DNA of 64,000 nucleotides from CAXMQZ01 sp963719055 (GTDB lineage: Bacteria; Acidobacteriota; Thermoanaerobaculia; Multivoradales; JAHEKO01), in contig CAVRAU010000008.1 in the NCBI GenBank assembly GCA_963719055.1, positions 372,001-436,000 of the forward strand, read 5' to 3'. Made by a program: the position numbers and the translations under genes. A model generated the notes under the pieces. It saw nothing but the letters and a program-made list of their open reading frames with translations. It was not told the DNA's origin and ran no database searches. This document shows positions 19,301 to 29,694 of the stretch, in pieces; the stretch's first letter is position 1, and each line of letters begins with the position of its first letter.

Positions 19301-19539
19301 ATCTCTTTGAGTCCCTTCAACCCCTTGAGCTCGCGCTCCAGCGGATCGGTGACCTGCTCTTCCACGTCCGCCGGGGCCGCTCCCGGGTAGATCGTCGAGA
19401 CGATGATGAACGGAATCTCGATATCGGGAAATGCCTCACGCGGTACGGTCTGCCAGGCGCGGAAGCCGGCGAAGATCGCCGCCACCACCAGAAAGAAAAC
19501 CGTGACCCGATTGGCCAGGGAGACTTCGGTCAGTCGCAT
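16338..19539 (-). CDS. RND efflux pump inner-membrane transporter (AcrB-like), with one frameshift
   Basis: The proton-driven inner-membrane component of a tripartite efflux system, about 1067 residues in total. The N-terminal part has the first helix (NRVTVFFLVVAAIFAG), the porter domain and the helix-4 motif GMLVDNAIVVIENIYRH. In that motif the usual Asp-Asp pair is Asp-Asn, as in some RND subgroups. The frame breaks around 17970-18040, after VSPTLARNFMK, and resumes as YRATLSWALDHRVIVVGG, the start of the second half, ending LTLVVLPVLYDLLLQWREWHARR. The gene follows the membrane-fusion-protein gene by two bases. Substrates are unknown; the upstream TetR regulator suggests induction by a small hydrophobic compound. 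Confidence 0.9.
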
Positions 19540-19541
19540 GG

Positions 19542-20597
19542 TCAGCCTGCCTCGCTTTCGACGACCCGCTGACCGTCGGCAACATTCTGCTGCCCGGTGA
19601 CAATGAATCGGTCGCCGGCGGCCAAGCCGCCGGTGACCAACACCCGCTGGTTCAAGACGGGACCGAGAGTCACCTCGCGAAGCTCGGCGACCCCGTCCCG
19701 GACAACATAGACGACCTTGCGGCTTTCAAAGTCGACGACCGAGGTCAGCGGCACCAGCAGCGCATCCGAGAGTACGCGACGCTCCAGCTCCAGGCGACCA
19801 AACAGCCCGGGCCGCAGCCTGAGATCCTGGTTGTCGATCTCGGCCACGACCTCGAGGGTGCGGGTACTGGGATCGAGCTCGGCACCCAGGCGCACAACTT
19901 CCCCGGTAAACGTCTCATCGGGAAACACATCGACCCGCACGACGACCGGCACTCCGACCTTCAAGTAGGGCACATCGGCGGCCGAAGCAGGCGCCTGCAC
20001 CTTGAGTCGATCCATGGCTACGAGCTCGAGCAACGGCTGGCCTGGCCCGGCGTAGTCCCCCACCTCGACCCGCTTGGCGGCCACATGACCATTCCAGGGA
20101 GCCTTGACTTCGGACTTCTCCAGAAGCAATCGGGCGGAAGCGAGACGAGCCTCCGCCACATCGCGCCCGGCCACCGCATCGATCTGCTGCTCTTTGGTAA
20201 TCGAGCGTTTGGCGAATAGTTTCTCGGCCCGCTCGAAGCGGTCTTGCGCCTGGTTGAACAGGGCCTCTGCCTCGGCCAACTGCTGGCGTAGCGCCCGCGT
20301 GTCGATGCGGACCAGGACCTGTCCCTTGCGGACCCGTTGTCCGAGCTCCACCAACAGGGAATCGACATTGCCCGCCACCTCGGCCGCCAGAGTTGCCCGC
20401 CGCAGAGGAAGAAGATCGGCACTGAAGACGGCCAGATCGCTGACCTCTTCCGGCTCCAGCACGTGCGTGCGCACCGTGGCGATCCTCTCCGGCGCCCCCG
20501 CCGAGGCGTCGGCCATCGCCTGGTCGTCACCACCGCAAGACACGCTCCACGGGATGATGACCGCGAGTGCTACCCAACCCAGGAATACCCTCTTCAT
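19542..20597 (-). CDS. RND efflux membrane-fusion (periplasmic adaptor) lipoprotein
   Basis: The adaptor that bridges the RND pump and TolC. The ATG at 20597 is preceded by AAGGAGAAGG and overlaps the tolC stop by ATGA. The signal peptide MKRVFLGWVALAVIIPWSVSCGG ends in a lipobox Cys, so it is anchored as a lipoprotein. The order is typical: lipoyl half-motifs (ATLAAEVAGNVDSLLVELGQRVRKGQVL near residue 65), an alpha-hairpin (LRQQLAEAEALFNQAQDRFERAEKL), the second lipoyl half (KSEVKAPWNGHVAAKRVEVGDY) and a beta-barrel domain. The frame is intact at 351 residues. Such adaptors are usually specific for the adjacent pump. Confidence 0.92.
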   Translation of the reverse strand: MKRVFLGWVALAVIIPWSVSCGGDDQAMADASAGAPERIATVRTHVLEPEEVSDLAVFSADLLPLRRATLAAEVAGNVDSLLVELGQRVRKGQVLVRIDTRALRQQLAEAEALFNQAQDRFERAEKLFAKRSITKEQQIDAVAGRDVAEARLASARLLLEKSEVKAPWNGHVAAKRVEVGDYAGPGQPLLELVAMDRLKVQAPASAADVPYLKVGVPVVVRVDVFPDETFTGEVVRLGAELDPSTRTLEVVAEIDNQDLRLRPGLFGRLELERRVLSDALLVPLTSVVDFESRKVVYVVRDGVAELREVTLGPVLNQRVLVTGGLAAGDRFIVTGQQNVADGQRVVESEAG

Positions 20598-21991
20598 GAT
20601 CCTTCTCCTTCCGACTCCCCTCGAAACCGCCAAGCCACATCGGCCTGCATGCCGACGGCTCGTGCCAAGCGAGCGGCATTGATCCGGGCTCCGTAATAAG
20701 ACTGCACACGCACGACTTCGGCCGAAATCTCGCGCTCCTGCGCGTTCAACAGATCGGCCTGCAAGGCGACGCCTTCTGCATAGTTCTCTTGCGCGACCCG
20801 ATTAGCCTCGCGGGCCACCTGGGCCGAGATCTCGGCGGCTTCCCAGCGCGAAAGCGCCGTTTCGTACTCCGTCAGCGCACTCCCGACCTCCTGCTTGACG
20901 GTGTTGAACAGCGCCGCGATCTGCCATTCCAGCTGAGTCTGCTGACTCTCGAGCTGCGCCACCTGCGCTCTGCGGCGGCCGCCATCAAAGAAGCTCCAAC
21001 GGAGTCCGACAGCGATGAACCAGTCCGCGAATTCGCTGTCCGTCAGATTACCGGTTTCTCGGGAGGTGTTGCCGTAGGCTCCTGCCAGATCGAACTGCGG
21101 GTAGCCATCCGCCCGGGTGATCTTCTTCTGCTTGTCCAAGGCTTCGACACGCAGCTCGAGGTCGGTGAACTCCGGCCGGTTCTCCAACGCATAGACCAGC
21201 GCGTCCTCGTAGGTCGGCCGGCTGGGCAGTGGCTCTTCGAACTCTTCGACGTCGATGGTCTGTTCCTCGGGCAGGTTGAGGACAGCTCGCAAGTTGATCA
21301 AGGTCACCCGCACCGCTCCCCGGGCCGAATCGACGGCGGGGCTCAGCTCGACCAGGGCGGCCTTGGCCTGCAGGAGCTCGAGCTCCGTCGCCTCTCCCAG
21401 GTCGTAGCGAGCCTGCACCACTTCCAAGGACGCCTGGCGCGCCTGCTGTTGGATCTCGATCGTGGCCAGACCCTGCCGGGCTTCCAGGACCCGGAAATAG
21501 GCCTCGGAAGCGAAGAGTCCGGCATCGAGCTGCGCGGTGTGGATCAAGGCCTCGGTGATCTGGGCCACCAGCTTGGCCAACTTGATCCCCGCCCCGATCT
21601 TGCCGGCCTGATACAGGGGCTGCGTGAGTCCGATGGACCAGTTGTAGAGCTCCGTTACCGACGGGCTGAAGTCCGGGAACTGTTCGATGATGTCGTCGAA
21701 GTCGGGGCTGTTGAGCAGCGACGGATTGCGGTTCTGATTCCACCCCGCGCTGAGATCGAGCTGTGGATAGACATCGGCCCAGGCCTCGCGAATGGCGGCC
21801 TTGGCTTCCTCCTGCTGTTGTTCCACCGATTTGAGGGTGGGGTTGCGATCGAGCGCGAGCTGGATGACGTTATCCAGATCCAGCACCTCGGTCCCTTCCC
21901 TCGGCTAGACCTCGGGCTCTTTCTGGATCTCGGTCGCCACCAGTGGGGTTACCATCAACCCACAGGCCAGAGCAAATAGAAGACTTTTCAT
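20594..21991 (-). CDS. TolC-family outer-membrane efflux protein, with an in-frame amber codon
   Basis: The outer-membrane channel of the pump. The ATG at 21991 overlaps the tetR stop (ATGA) and begins MKSLLFALACGLMVTPLVA, a signal peptide. After EIQKEPEV there is an in-frame TAG at 21907-21905. The same frame then continues PREGTEVLDLDNVIQLALDRNP, the usual TolC start, without any shift. The body shows the two-repeat helical-barrel pattern (AYFRVLEARQGLATIEIQQQARQAS..., QVAREANRVAQENYAEGVA). A GTG at 21886 could serve as an internal start but would leave the protein without a signal peptide. The amber codon is therefore a base error or a real lesion; suppression is less likely. Confidence 0.85.
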
Positions 21992-22611
21992 GGCTCGATC
22001 TCCGTTGTGGGCAGATGCCCACTCAGACCTCTCCAGAAGTGGCGCCAGAGTGGCTGCAGGTTCGCAATGATGGCTTCTCCTTTGCCGGTGTCGAAGATCT
22101 GATTGATCAGCAGACCGTGGACAAAGACACTCCAGAAAAGGCCTAGCTCATAAGGGTCTACCTCTTCCACCTCGCCTCGTTCGATGGCTTCCTGGAAGAG
22201 CGCGGTCAGGGTCTGACGCCAGGCATCATCGTGTCGATCCAGAATGGAATTGACGCGCTGTCGCAATTCACCAGGCATCTGTCCGGCTGCCAGTCGAATG
22301 ATGCCGACCGCCTGCGGATGGTGTTGGCCAAACCGGAGCGCGGCGCTCAAATAGGCGGCCAATCTCTCCTCGACCGTCATGGTGGCGGCCAGATCGACCT
22401 GACAGGCCTCTTCCCAGGCCCCCATGCTCCGCTCGAGCAACTCGAGCATCAGATCAGCCTTGGAATCGTAGTAGTTGTAGAGACTGGCCTTGCGCACCCC
22501 GACTCGCTCGGCGATGTCCGCCATGGAGGTGCCGCCGTACCCTCGCTTCGAGAACAATCCCGCGGCCTCGCGGCGCAGCTTGTCGTGGGTCGTCAACTGA
22601 TTCGTGGTCAT
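21988..22611 (-). CDS. TetR-family transcriptional repressor of the efflux operon
   Basis: A TetR/AcrR regulator of 207 residues. The N-terminal helix-turn-helix is clear: MADIAERVGVRKASLYNYYDSKADL, about residues 30-54. The ligand-binding domain is variable, as expected. The ATG at 22611 was chosen because the longer frame runs through the operator DNA. The stop overlaps the tolC start (ATGA), so the regulator is the first gene of the tolC-MFP-RND operon and most likely represses it together with itself. Two perfect 18-bp palindromes lie 26-63 bases upstream of its start. The ligand is unknown but probably a pump substrate. Confidence 0.9.
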   Translation of the reverse strand: MTTNQLTTHDKLRREAAGLFSKRGYGGTSMADIAERVGVRKASLYNYYDSKADLMLELLERSMGAWEEACQVDLAATMTVEERLAAYLSAALRFGQHHPQAVGIIRLAAGQMPGELRQRVNSILDRHDDAWRQTLTALFQEAIERGEVEEVDPYELGLFWSVFVHGLLINQIFDTGKGEAIIANLQPLWRHFWRGLSGHLPTTEIEP

Positions 22612-22636
22612 CTCATCACTTTCCGATCTCCAGGAG

Positions 22637-22654
22637 CTACCGAACGTTCGGTAG
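22637..22654. promoter_or_regulatory. Palindromic operator 1 upstream of the tetR-efflux operon
   Basis: The 18-bp sequence CTACCGAACGTTCGGTAG is a perfect inverted repeat, with half-site CTACCGAAC. It starts 26 bp upstream of the TetR start codon. TetR-family repressors usually bind such sites as dimers, and autoregulation is the usual arrangement. Assignment to this TetR is by position. Confidence 0.75.
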
Positions 22655-22656
22655 GT

Positions 22657-22674
22657 TCCTACCGATCGGTAGGA
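22657..22674. promoter_or_regulatory. Palindromic operator 2 upstream of the tetR-efflux operon
   Basis: The 18-bp sequence TCCTACCGATCGGTAGGA is a second perfect inverted repeat sharing the CTACCG half-site with operator 1. The two centres are 20 bp apart, about two helical turns, so two dimers could bind the same DNA face. The divergent aceB gene starts 285 bp away, so control of that gene too is possible but not indicated. Confidence 0.72.
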
Positions 22675-22958
22675 TAAACGGCGGACCACGCGAAGTCAAG
22701 AGACGTGCGAGGAGAGCTCGGCCAAGGGCAGCCTCGTTGCCGGCTGCCACGAAGAGGTGCCAGCCGATTCCAACGACCTCAGAAGTGCCAGGCGATTCTC
22801 GGGGGTGGGATCGAGGCCCGAAACCGTTCGCTCTGAGCGAAATATACCCAGAAAAGCTCGCTCCGGCAAAGTGTTGCGAGGCAGCGAAATTTCGCAATAG
22901 ACTGAACAGGGCCTATCAGGGGATTCTTCCCCAAAGACGCAACAGCGGAGGTGTACCC

Positions 22959-24662
22959 ATGACCAGCGAACACGAGGCCGGAACCACGGCTCTGGAGGCC
23001 GTTCCGGGAGGCCAAGTCATCCATTGGCGACAGATCGGAAGCGGCGTCGAGATCAACGAAGCCGCCTGGACCCATCAGGCCGAAAGGATCTTCACGCCAG
23101 CCGCGATCCGGCTCATTGCCAAACTCCATCGTGAGCTCCAGGACGAGCGCCTGACCCTGCTGGCTGCGCGTGTCGGCAGGCAGGAGGAATGGGACGCCGG
23201 CGCAGTCCCTGGCTACCTCGATGACGAGATCTCCACCGCCGCCAAGGGCGACTGGCAAATCGCGCCTCTTGCCGACGACCTGATGCGGCGACGGGTGGAG
23301 ATCACCGGCCCCATCAACGACACCAAGATGGTGATCAACATGCTCAGCCGCACAGACAGTGGCGACCGGGCCGACGCCGCCATGCTGGACTTCGAGGACT
23401 CCATGAAGCCCGCTTGGGGCAACGTCATGCAGGGGGTCGAGAATCTCATCGGTGCCGCCGACGGCTCGCTGTCCTTCGTCAAACCGGCACAGGGAGATCA
23501 GCCACAAAAGACCTACAAGCTGGACCCGCAGGACATGCCACTGCTAATGGTGCGCTGCCGAGGCCTGCATCTGACGGAGTCCAATCTGCGCGTCGATGAT
23601 CACCCGGTCTCCGGCGGGCTGATGGATCTCGCTCTGTCGACTCTCCACACCGCCGACAAGCTCCTCTCGCAGGGCAAGACGCCCAAGTACTATGTGCCCA
23701 AAGTCGAGCACTATCTAGAAGCTCGCTGGTGGAACACCCTTTTCAGCCGGCTCGAGGACGAACTGGGTCTCGAACGCAGCAGCCTACGAGCGACCTTTCT
23801 CATTGAGACCCTGTCGGCGGCTTTTCAGATGGAGGAGCTCCTCTACGAGCTGCGCGAGCACGCCACGGGTCTGAATGTCGGCCGCTGGGACAAGATCTTC
23901 AGCGACATCAAGACCCTCAAGGGGCACGCCGACAAGATCATGGCCGACCGGGCCTCCATCTCGCTCAACCGTCCCTGGATGAAAAACTACGCCGAGCGCC
24001 TGATCAAGATCTGCCATCGCCACGGCGCCTTTGCCATGGGGGGCATGGCGGCCTTCACTCCGGGCAAGACCCCCGAGCGTCGCCAGGAGCAGACCGCCAA
24101 GGTCGTCGAGGACAAAGAGTTCGAGTTCCGCCTCGGTCATGACGGCTGCTGGGTGTCCCACCCCTACTTCATCAAGCCGGCGATGTCGGCCTTCACCCGC
24201 GAAAATCAACTCGACATCACACCCGACATCGATGATCAGCCCGACCTGATCCCCGAGATGACGCCACCGCGAACTCTCGACGGTCTGCGGACCAACATTC
24301 GAGTGGGCATCGCCTACATGAAGGGCTGGCAGCAGGACATCGGCTGTGTCGCCTGGGACGACCTGATGGAAGACCTGGCAACCCTGGAGATCTCGCGAGC
24401 CCAGACATGGCAGTGGCTCCACCACGGCGTCGCCCTGGACGACGGTGGGACCGTCACCAAGGACCTGGTCGTGCGCATCTTCCGCGAGGAGATGGCCAAG
24501 ATCGCCGACGAGATCCGAGAGGCCATGACCGGCTTCCCCGACGAGGCTATCGCCGCCGAGACCCAACGATTTCAAGAGGCGCAGCACACCGCTTGCGCCA
24601 TCTTCACCGAACCGGAATTCCGACCGTTCTTGAAAATGAGCTCCGATCTAGTCAAGGGCTGA
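22959..24662 (+). CDS. aceB: Malate synthase A
   Basis: Condenses glyoxylate with acetyl-CoA to malate, the second step of the glyoxylate shunt. The ATG at 22959 follows GGAGG by seven bases and was preferred over upstream in-frame codons in non-coding DNA. The 567-residue protein shows family A hallmarks: VEITGPINDTKMVINMLS, the FEDSMKPAWGN block, LIETLSAAFQMEELLYELR, GRWDKIFSDIK, and the catalytic-region NIRVGIAYMKGW. The frame is intact. Isocitrate lyase follows after 19 bases, so the two shunt enzymes form an operon, allowing growth on acetate or fatty acids. Confidence 0.95.
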   Translation: MTSEHEAGTTALEAVPGGQVIHWRQIGSGVEINEAAWTHQAERIFTPAAIRLIAKLHRELQDERLTLLAARVGRQEEWDAGAVPGYLDDEISTAAKGDWQIAPLADDLMRRRVEITGPINDTKMVINMLSRTDSGDRADAAMLDFEDSMKPAWGNVMQGVENLIGAADGSLSFVKPAQGDQPQKTYKLDPQDMPLLMVRCRGLHLTESNLRVDDHPVSGGLMDLALSTLHTADKLLSQGKTPKYYVPKVEHYLEARWWNTLFSRLEDELGLERSSLRATFLIETLSAAFQMEELLYELREHATGLNVGRWDKIFSDIKTLKGHADKIMADRASISLNRPWMKNYAERLIKICHRHGAFAMGGMAAFTPGKTPERRQEQTAKVVEDKEFEFRLGHDGCWVSHPYFIKPAMSAFTRENQLDITPDIDDQPDLIPEMTPPRTLDGLRTNIRVGIAYMKGWQQDIGCVAWDDLMEDLATLEISRAQTWQWLHHGVALDDGGTVTKDLVVRIFREEMAKIADEIREAMTGFPDEAIAAETQRFQEAQHTACAIFTEPEFRPFLKMSSDLVKG

Positions 24663-24681
24663 AACAAGAGGAGAGCAACTG

Positions 24682-25967
<1,286 letters not shown>

Positions 25968-25968
<1 letters not shown>

Positions 25969-25987
25969 CAGGAGGCTGGCCTCCTGC
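25968..25987 (+). terminator. Inverted repeat after aceA, possible terminator
   Basis: An 8-bp stem (GCAGGAGG / CCTCCTGC) with a 4-base loop begins at the last base of the aceA stop codon. There is no T-run after it, so a classical intrinsic terminator is not certain. A 14-bp palindrome (ATGACA TT TGTCAT) follows at 25996-26009, in the leader of the next operon. Confidence 0.45.
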
Positions 25988-26083
25988 CGGCTTCCATGAC
26001 ATTTGTCATTCGAAACTCCTGACGATCCTCCCTACCCGGGGCTCGGCCGGACGCACAGAATGTCTCCACAAAGGAGGCATTCG

Positions 26084-27053
26084 ATGGCTGAACTCAGCGC
26101 GCTAAGAACACAAGAATCCGATGCGACCCCCACCGCCGGAGATCCGGCGATGGCGCCGGGCCGGGTCATCGCCGAGCTGCGAGACGTGTGGAAGTCCTAC
26201 GGCGAGGTCGTTGCCCTCTACGGGACTCGACCTGCAAGTCCACGCCGGCGAGGTGCTGGGGCTGCTGGGCCCCAACGGGGCCGGCAAGACCACCACGGTC
26301 AATCTTCTACTCGGTCTGGCTCAACCGCTCCAAGGCTCGGTGAAGGTGTTTGGACACGACCCCAGGGACTCGCGGAGTCGCAGGCACGTCGGGGCCATGT
26401 TGCAGATCTCGGCCGTGCCGGAGACCTTGCGGGTCGCCGAGTTGATCGATCTCTTCTCCAGCTACTACCCCGATCCGCTCCCCATCGAGGAGACCTTGCA
26501 GATCGCCGGCCTCGAGGGCCTCGAGAAGCGACCCTTCGGCCAGCTTTCCGGCGGCCAGCGACAGCGAGTCCTCTTCGCCCTCTCCATCTGCGGCGACCCC
26601 GAGCTGCTCTACCTCGACGAGCCCACGACCGGTCTCGATGTCGAGGCGCGGCGTGGCCTCTGGGCGCAGATTCGGCAGTTCGTGGATCGGGGCCGGAGCG
26701 TTGTTCTGACCACCCACTATCTGGAAGAGGCCGACGCTCTCGCCGATCGCATCGTACTGCTCAACAAGGGACGCACCATTGCCGAGGGCAGTCCCGCCGA
26801 GATCAAGGCCCGAGTCCAGGGCCGACGCATCCGGTGCCGCACCCGGCTCCATTCGTTCGAGATCAAGGGAATCCCCGGTGTCACTCAGGTGACCGAAGTC
26901 GATGGACTGCTCGAAATCCTCACACCACGGGCCGAGCCCGTCGTCCGCGAGCTCCTCATGCGCGACTCCGACCTCTCCGACCTGGAGGTCCTCGGTGCCG
27001 CCCTGGACGATGCTTTTCTCGCCCTGACCGACTCCAACAAGGAGGCAGCATGA
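26084..27053 (+). CDS. ABC transporter ATP-binding protein (ABC-2 type exporter), with one frameshift
   Basis: The ATPase of an export system. The ATG at 26084 follows AAAGGAGG. It begins MAELSALRTQESDATPTAG, and the frame is lost at an extra A at about 26225, between GEVVALYG and LDLQVHAGEVLGLL. Walker A is GPNGAGKTT, the signature is QLSGGQRQRV and Walker B is LLYLDEPTTGLD. The C-terminal 80 residues are the DrrA-like extension common in drug-export ATPases. The permease gene overlaps by ATGA and is followed by a histidine kinase and a response regulator. That composition is typical of self-regulated antibiotic or lipid exporters. Confidence 0.9.
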
Positions 27054-27847
27054 CCCCTTCAGCGACGATCAACCGGCCACGCAGCCTGCCGCGCATCTAC
27101 GCCCTGGAAGCCAAGTACGAGTTCCTCAAGGTCCTGAGGATGCCGGCCTACGCGATCCCGACGATCGCCTTTCCGATGCTCTTCTACGTCTTCTTCGGTC
27201 TCGCTTTCGGCAGCGGCAGCATGGCCGGACCGGTGACCATGCCGACCTACCTGCTGGCCACCTACGGGACCTTCGGCGTCATCGGCGCCTCGCTCTTCGG
27301 CTTCGGTGTCGGGGTCGCCATCGAACGCGGCCAGGGCTGGATGCTGCTCAAGCGCGCCACCCCTATGCCGCCCATGGCCTATTTCACGGCCAAGATCTTC
27401 ATGGCCCTGACCTTCAGCCTGATTCTCGTGCTGGGACTCTTCGCCCTGGGTGCCGCTTTCGGCGGCGTCGCCATGCCGACCCCTGACCTGGATCTCCTTG
27501 GCGGCGAGTCCTGATCGCCGGCGCCCTGCCGTTCTGTGCTTTCGGTCTGGCCTTGGGCTACTTCTGCGGCCCCAACTCCGCCCCCGCCATCGTCAACCTG
27601 CTCTTCCTGCCGCTGGCGTTTCTCTCCGGCCTCTGGATTCCGGTCCAGGTCCTTCCTGGGATTCTGCAGAAGCTCGCCCCGGCACTGCCCCCCTATCACT
27701 TCAGCCAACTCGCCCTCGCCCAGGTGGGCGCCGAGCTCGGGGCCGGCGGCATGGGTTAGCATTCTCTATCTCGTTGTCTTCACTGTCGTATCGCTCGGTC
27801 TCGCCTACATCGGCTACCGGCGAGACGAGGGCAAGACGTACGGTTGA
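27050..27847 (+). CDS. ABC-2 type transporter permease, with two frameshifts
   Basis: The membrane subunit partnering the preceding ATPase. The intact first part has helices at about residues 33-52 (IPTIAFPMLFYVFFGLAFG), 66-90 and 120-140. The frame breaks near 27510, after DLDLLGGE, and resumes with LIAGALPFCAFGLALGYFCG. It breaks again at an extra T near 27757, before SILYLVVFTVVSLGLAYIGYRRDEG, the usual last helix. Joined, it is a six-helix protein of about 265 residues, a normal ABC-2 permease. It overlaps the ATPase gene, and its stop overlaps a possible TTG start for the kinase. Confidence 0.82.
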
Positions 27848-27879
27848 GTCCCGAGCCTGACGACCCGGAGCCTGCACCG

Positions 27880-29032
27880 ATGCAACTGATCCCCAAAGAC
27901 AGCGATCTCGGCTGGACCCCCTACGCCTGGTTGGTCTACCTGATCTTCTTCTGGTTCGGACCCATCTTCTCGCCCCACACCACCCCGCAAGACTGGGCTC
28001 TGACAGCCCTGGCTACCGCGGTCTTTCTACCGCTCTACTTCTGGGGCTACTGGCTGCCCGGTCGCCGAGCCCTGATCCCGGCCGGTCTCATCGCACTTCT
28101 CGGAATCGTCCTGCGCACCCATCAACTTCGGCGCCAGCGTGTTCTTCGTCTACGCAGCCGCCTACCTCGGCTATACCGGCTCCGCCGCCTTCGCGTTTCG
28201 CCTGCTGCTGATCGTGGCAGCCATGCCACCGCTGTCGGCCTGGGTCCTGGACCTGCCACCCTGGTTCTGGATACCCGGCACGGTCTTCTCTCTTCTGGTC
28301 GGCGGCATCAATATCCACTACGCCGGCGTGCGCCGCTCTCAGGCTGCTCTGCGCCGCAGCCAGGACGAAGTGGAACGCCTGGCCAAGCTGGCCGAGCGCG
28401 AGCGCATCGCCCGCGATCTCCACGACCTGCTCGGGCACACCCTGACCGTCATCACCCGCAAAGCCGAGCTCGCTCGCCGGCTGTCGGAGAAGGACCCCGC
28501 ACGAGCCACACGGGAGATTGCCGAGGTCGAGGAGATTGCTCGCCAGGCGCTGAAAGAAGTGCGCAGCGCCGTGACCGGATTTCGCCAAACCGACTTCCCC
28601 ACCGAGCTTGCCCAGGCCCGCGTCGCCCTGCAATCCGCCCGGATCCACTTCGAAGCCCAGACCGAAGCGATCGATATCGACAAGGCCTCGGAGCAGGTCC
28701 TGGCCCTGGCATTGCGCGAGGCCACCACCAACGTGCTGCGCCACTCCGGGGCCAACACCTGCCGCGTGCAGCTACAGCCTGTGGGCGACCAGGTCCGCCT
28801 CACCGTCTACGACAACGGCAAGGGCGGAGAGACCAAAGGAGGCATGGGTCTGGCTGGCATGCGCGAGCGCGTCACCGCTCTGGGCGGGACCTTCGCCGTC
28901 GACGGCACCAGTGGCACGACCGTCACGGTGTCTCTGCCCGTAGACTCGGCCTCGACAAGCGGCAGTCGTAGCCAGAGACCGCTTCCACGTTTCTGCCGCC
29001 CGATCCCGAGCCCTCTGGAGCCAAGTAGATGA
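27880..29032 (+). CDS. Sensor histidine kinase, DesK/NarX-like (HisKA_3), with one frameshift
   Basis: A membrane sensor kinase. The ATG at 27880 gives MQLIPKDSDLGWTPYAWLVYLIFFW; a TTG at 27844 is an alternative start overlapping the permease stop. The N-terminal part has about five transmembrane helices. The frame shifts near 28114, from LIALLGIVL to APINFGASVFFVYAAAYLG. The dimerisation/phosphoacceptor helix is LAKLAERERIARDLHDLLGHTLTVI, with His in RDLHD as in the HisKA_3 family. The ATPase domain has REATTNVLRHSGA (N box) and the DNGKGG and GMGLAGMRERV motifs. It pairs with the overlapping response regulator. A role in sensing membrane or drug stress is inference. Confidence 0.87.
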
Positions 29033-29631
29033 TTCGAGTCGTCATCGCCGAGGATCAGGGCCTGGTGCTCGGTGCCTTGGCGGCCCTCCTCGATCTCGAA
29101 GACGACATCGATGTCGTCGCCACCGCCGCCGACGGCAAGGAGGCGCTCGAAAAGATTCGCGAGGTCGAGCCCGACGTCGTCCTCACCGACATCGAGATGC
29201 CCGTCATGACCGGTCTCGAGCTGCTGCGCGCCGTCAGAGAAGACCGACTCCCCTGCCGCGTCATCATCGTCACCACCTTCGGTCGCAGCGGCTACCTGCG
29301 CCGGGCTCTCGAAGGCGGCGCTTCGGGCTATCTACTCAAGGATGCCCCTTCTGAGGAGCTGGCCGAAGCGGTGCGCCGAGTCCACCAGGGTCTGCGCGCC
29401 GTTGCCCCCGAGCTCGCCGCCCAGGCCTGGAGCGAGCCCGACCCTCTCACCGACCGGGAACGCCAGGTGCTGCGACTCGCCGGCGATGGCCTCTCGACCG
29501 CCAAGATCGCCCAGGAACTGCATCTTTCCGAAGGCACGGTCCGCAACTACCTCTCCGAAGCCATCGGCAAACTCGGCGCCGCCAACCGCACCGAAGCCGC
29601 TCGCCTGGCCCGTAAACAGGGTTGGCTGTAG
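29029..29631 (+). CDS. LuxR/NarL-family response regulator
   Basis: A 200-residue response regulator. The receiver domain has the acidic pair in VIAEDQG (near residue 8), the phosphoacceptor Asp in VVLTDIEMPVM (near 54), and the conserved Lys in YLLKDAPS. The C-terminal LuxR-type helix-turn-helix is clear: LTDRERQVLRLAGDGLSTAKIA, then LHLSEGTVRNYLSEAIGKLG. It overlaps the kinase stop by ATGA, so kinase and regulator are translated together, and it closes the four-gene exporter operon, which it probably controls. The 63 bases to the convergent gene show nothing notable. Confidence 0.93.
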   Translation: MIRVVIAEDQGLVLGALAALLDLEDDIDVVATAADGKEALEKIREVEPDVVLTDIEMPVMTGLELLRAVREDRLPCRVIIVTTFGRSGYLRRALEGGASGYLLKDAPSEELAEAVRRVHQGLRAVAPELAAQAWSEPDPLTDRERQVLRLAGDGLSTAKIAQELHLSEGTVRNYLSEAIGKLGAANRTEAARLARKQGWL

Positions 29632-29694
29632 CAGCTGGTGCCAACGTGTTCCCGACAACGCGGGTGGGAACAGAGGCTCGACGGCTCAGGGCGA

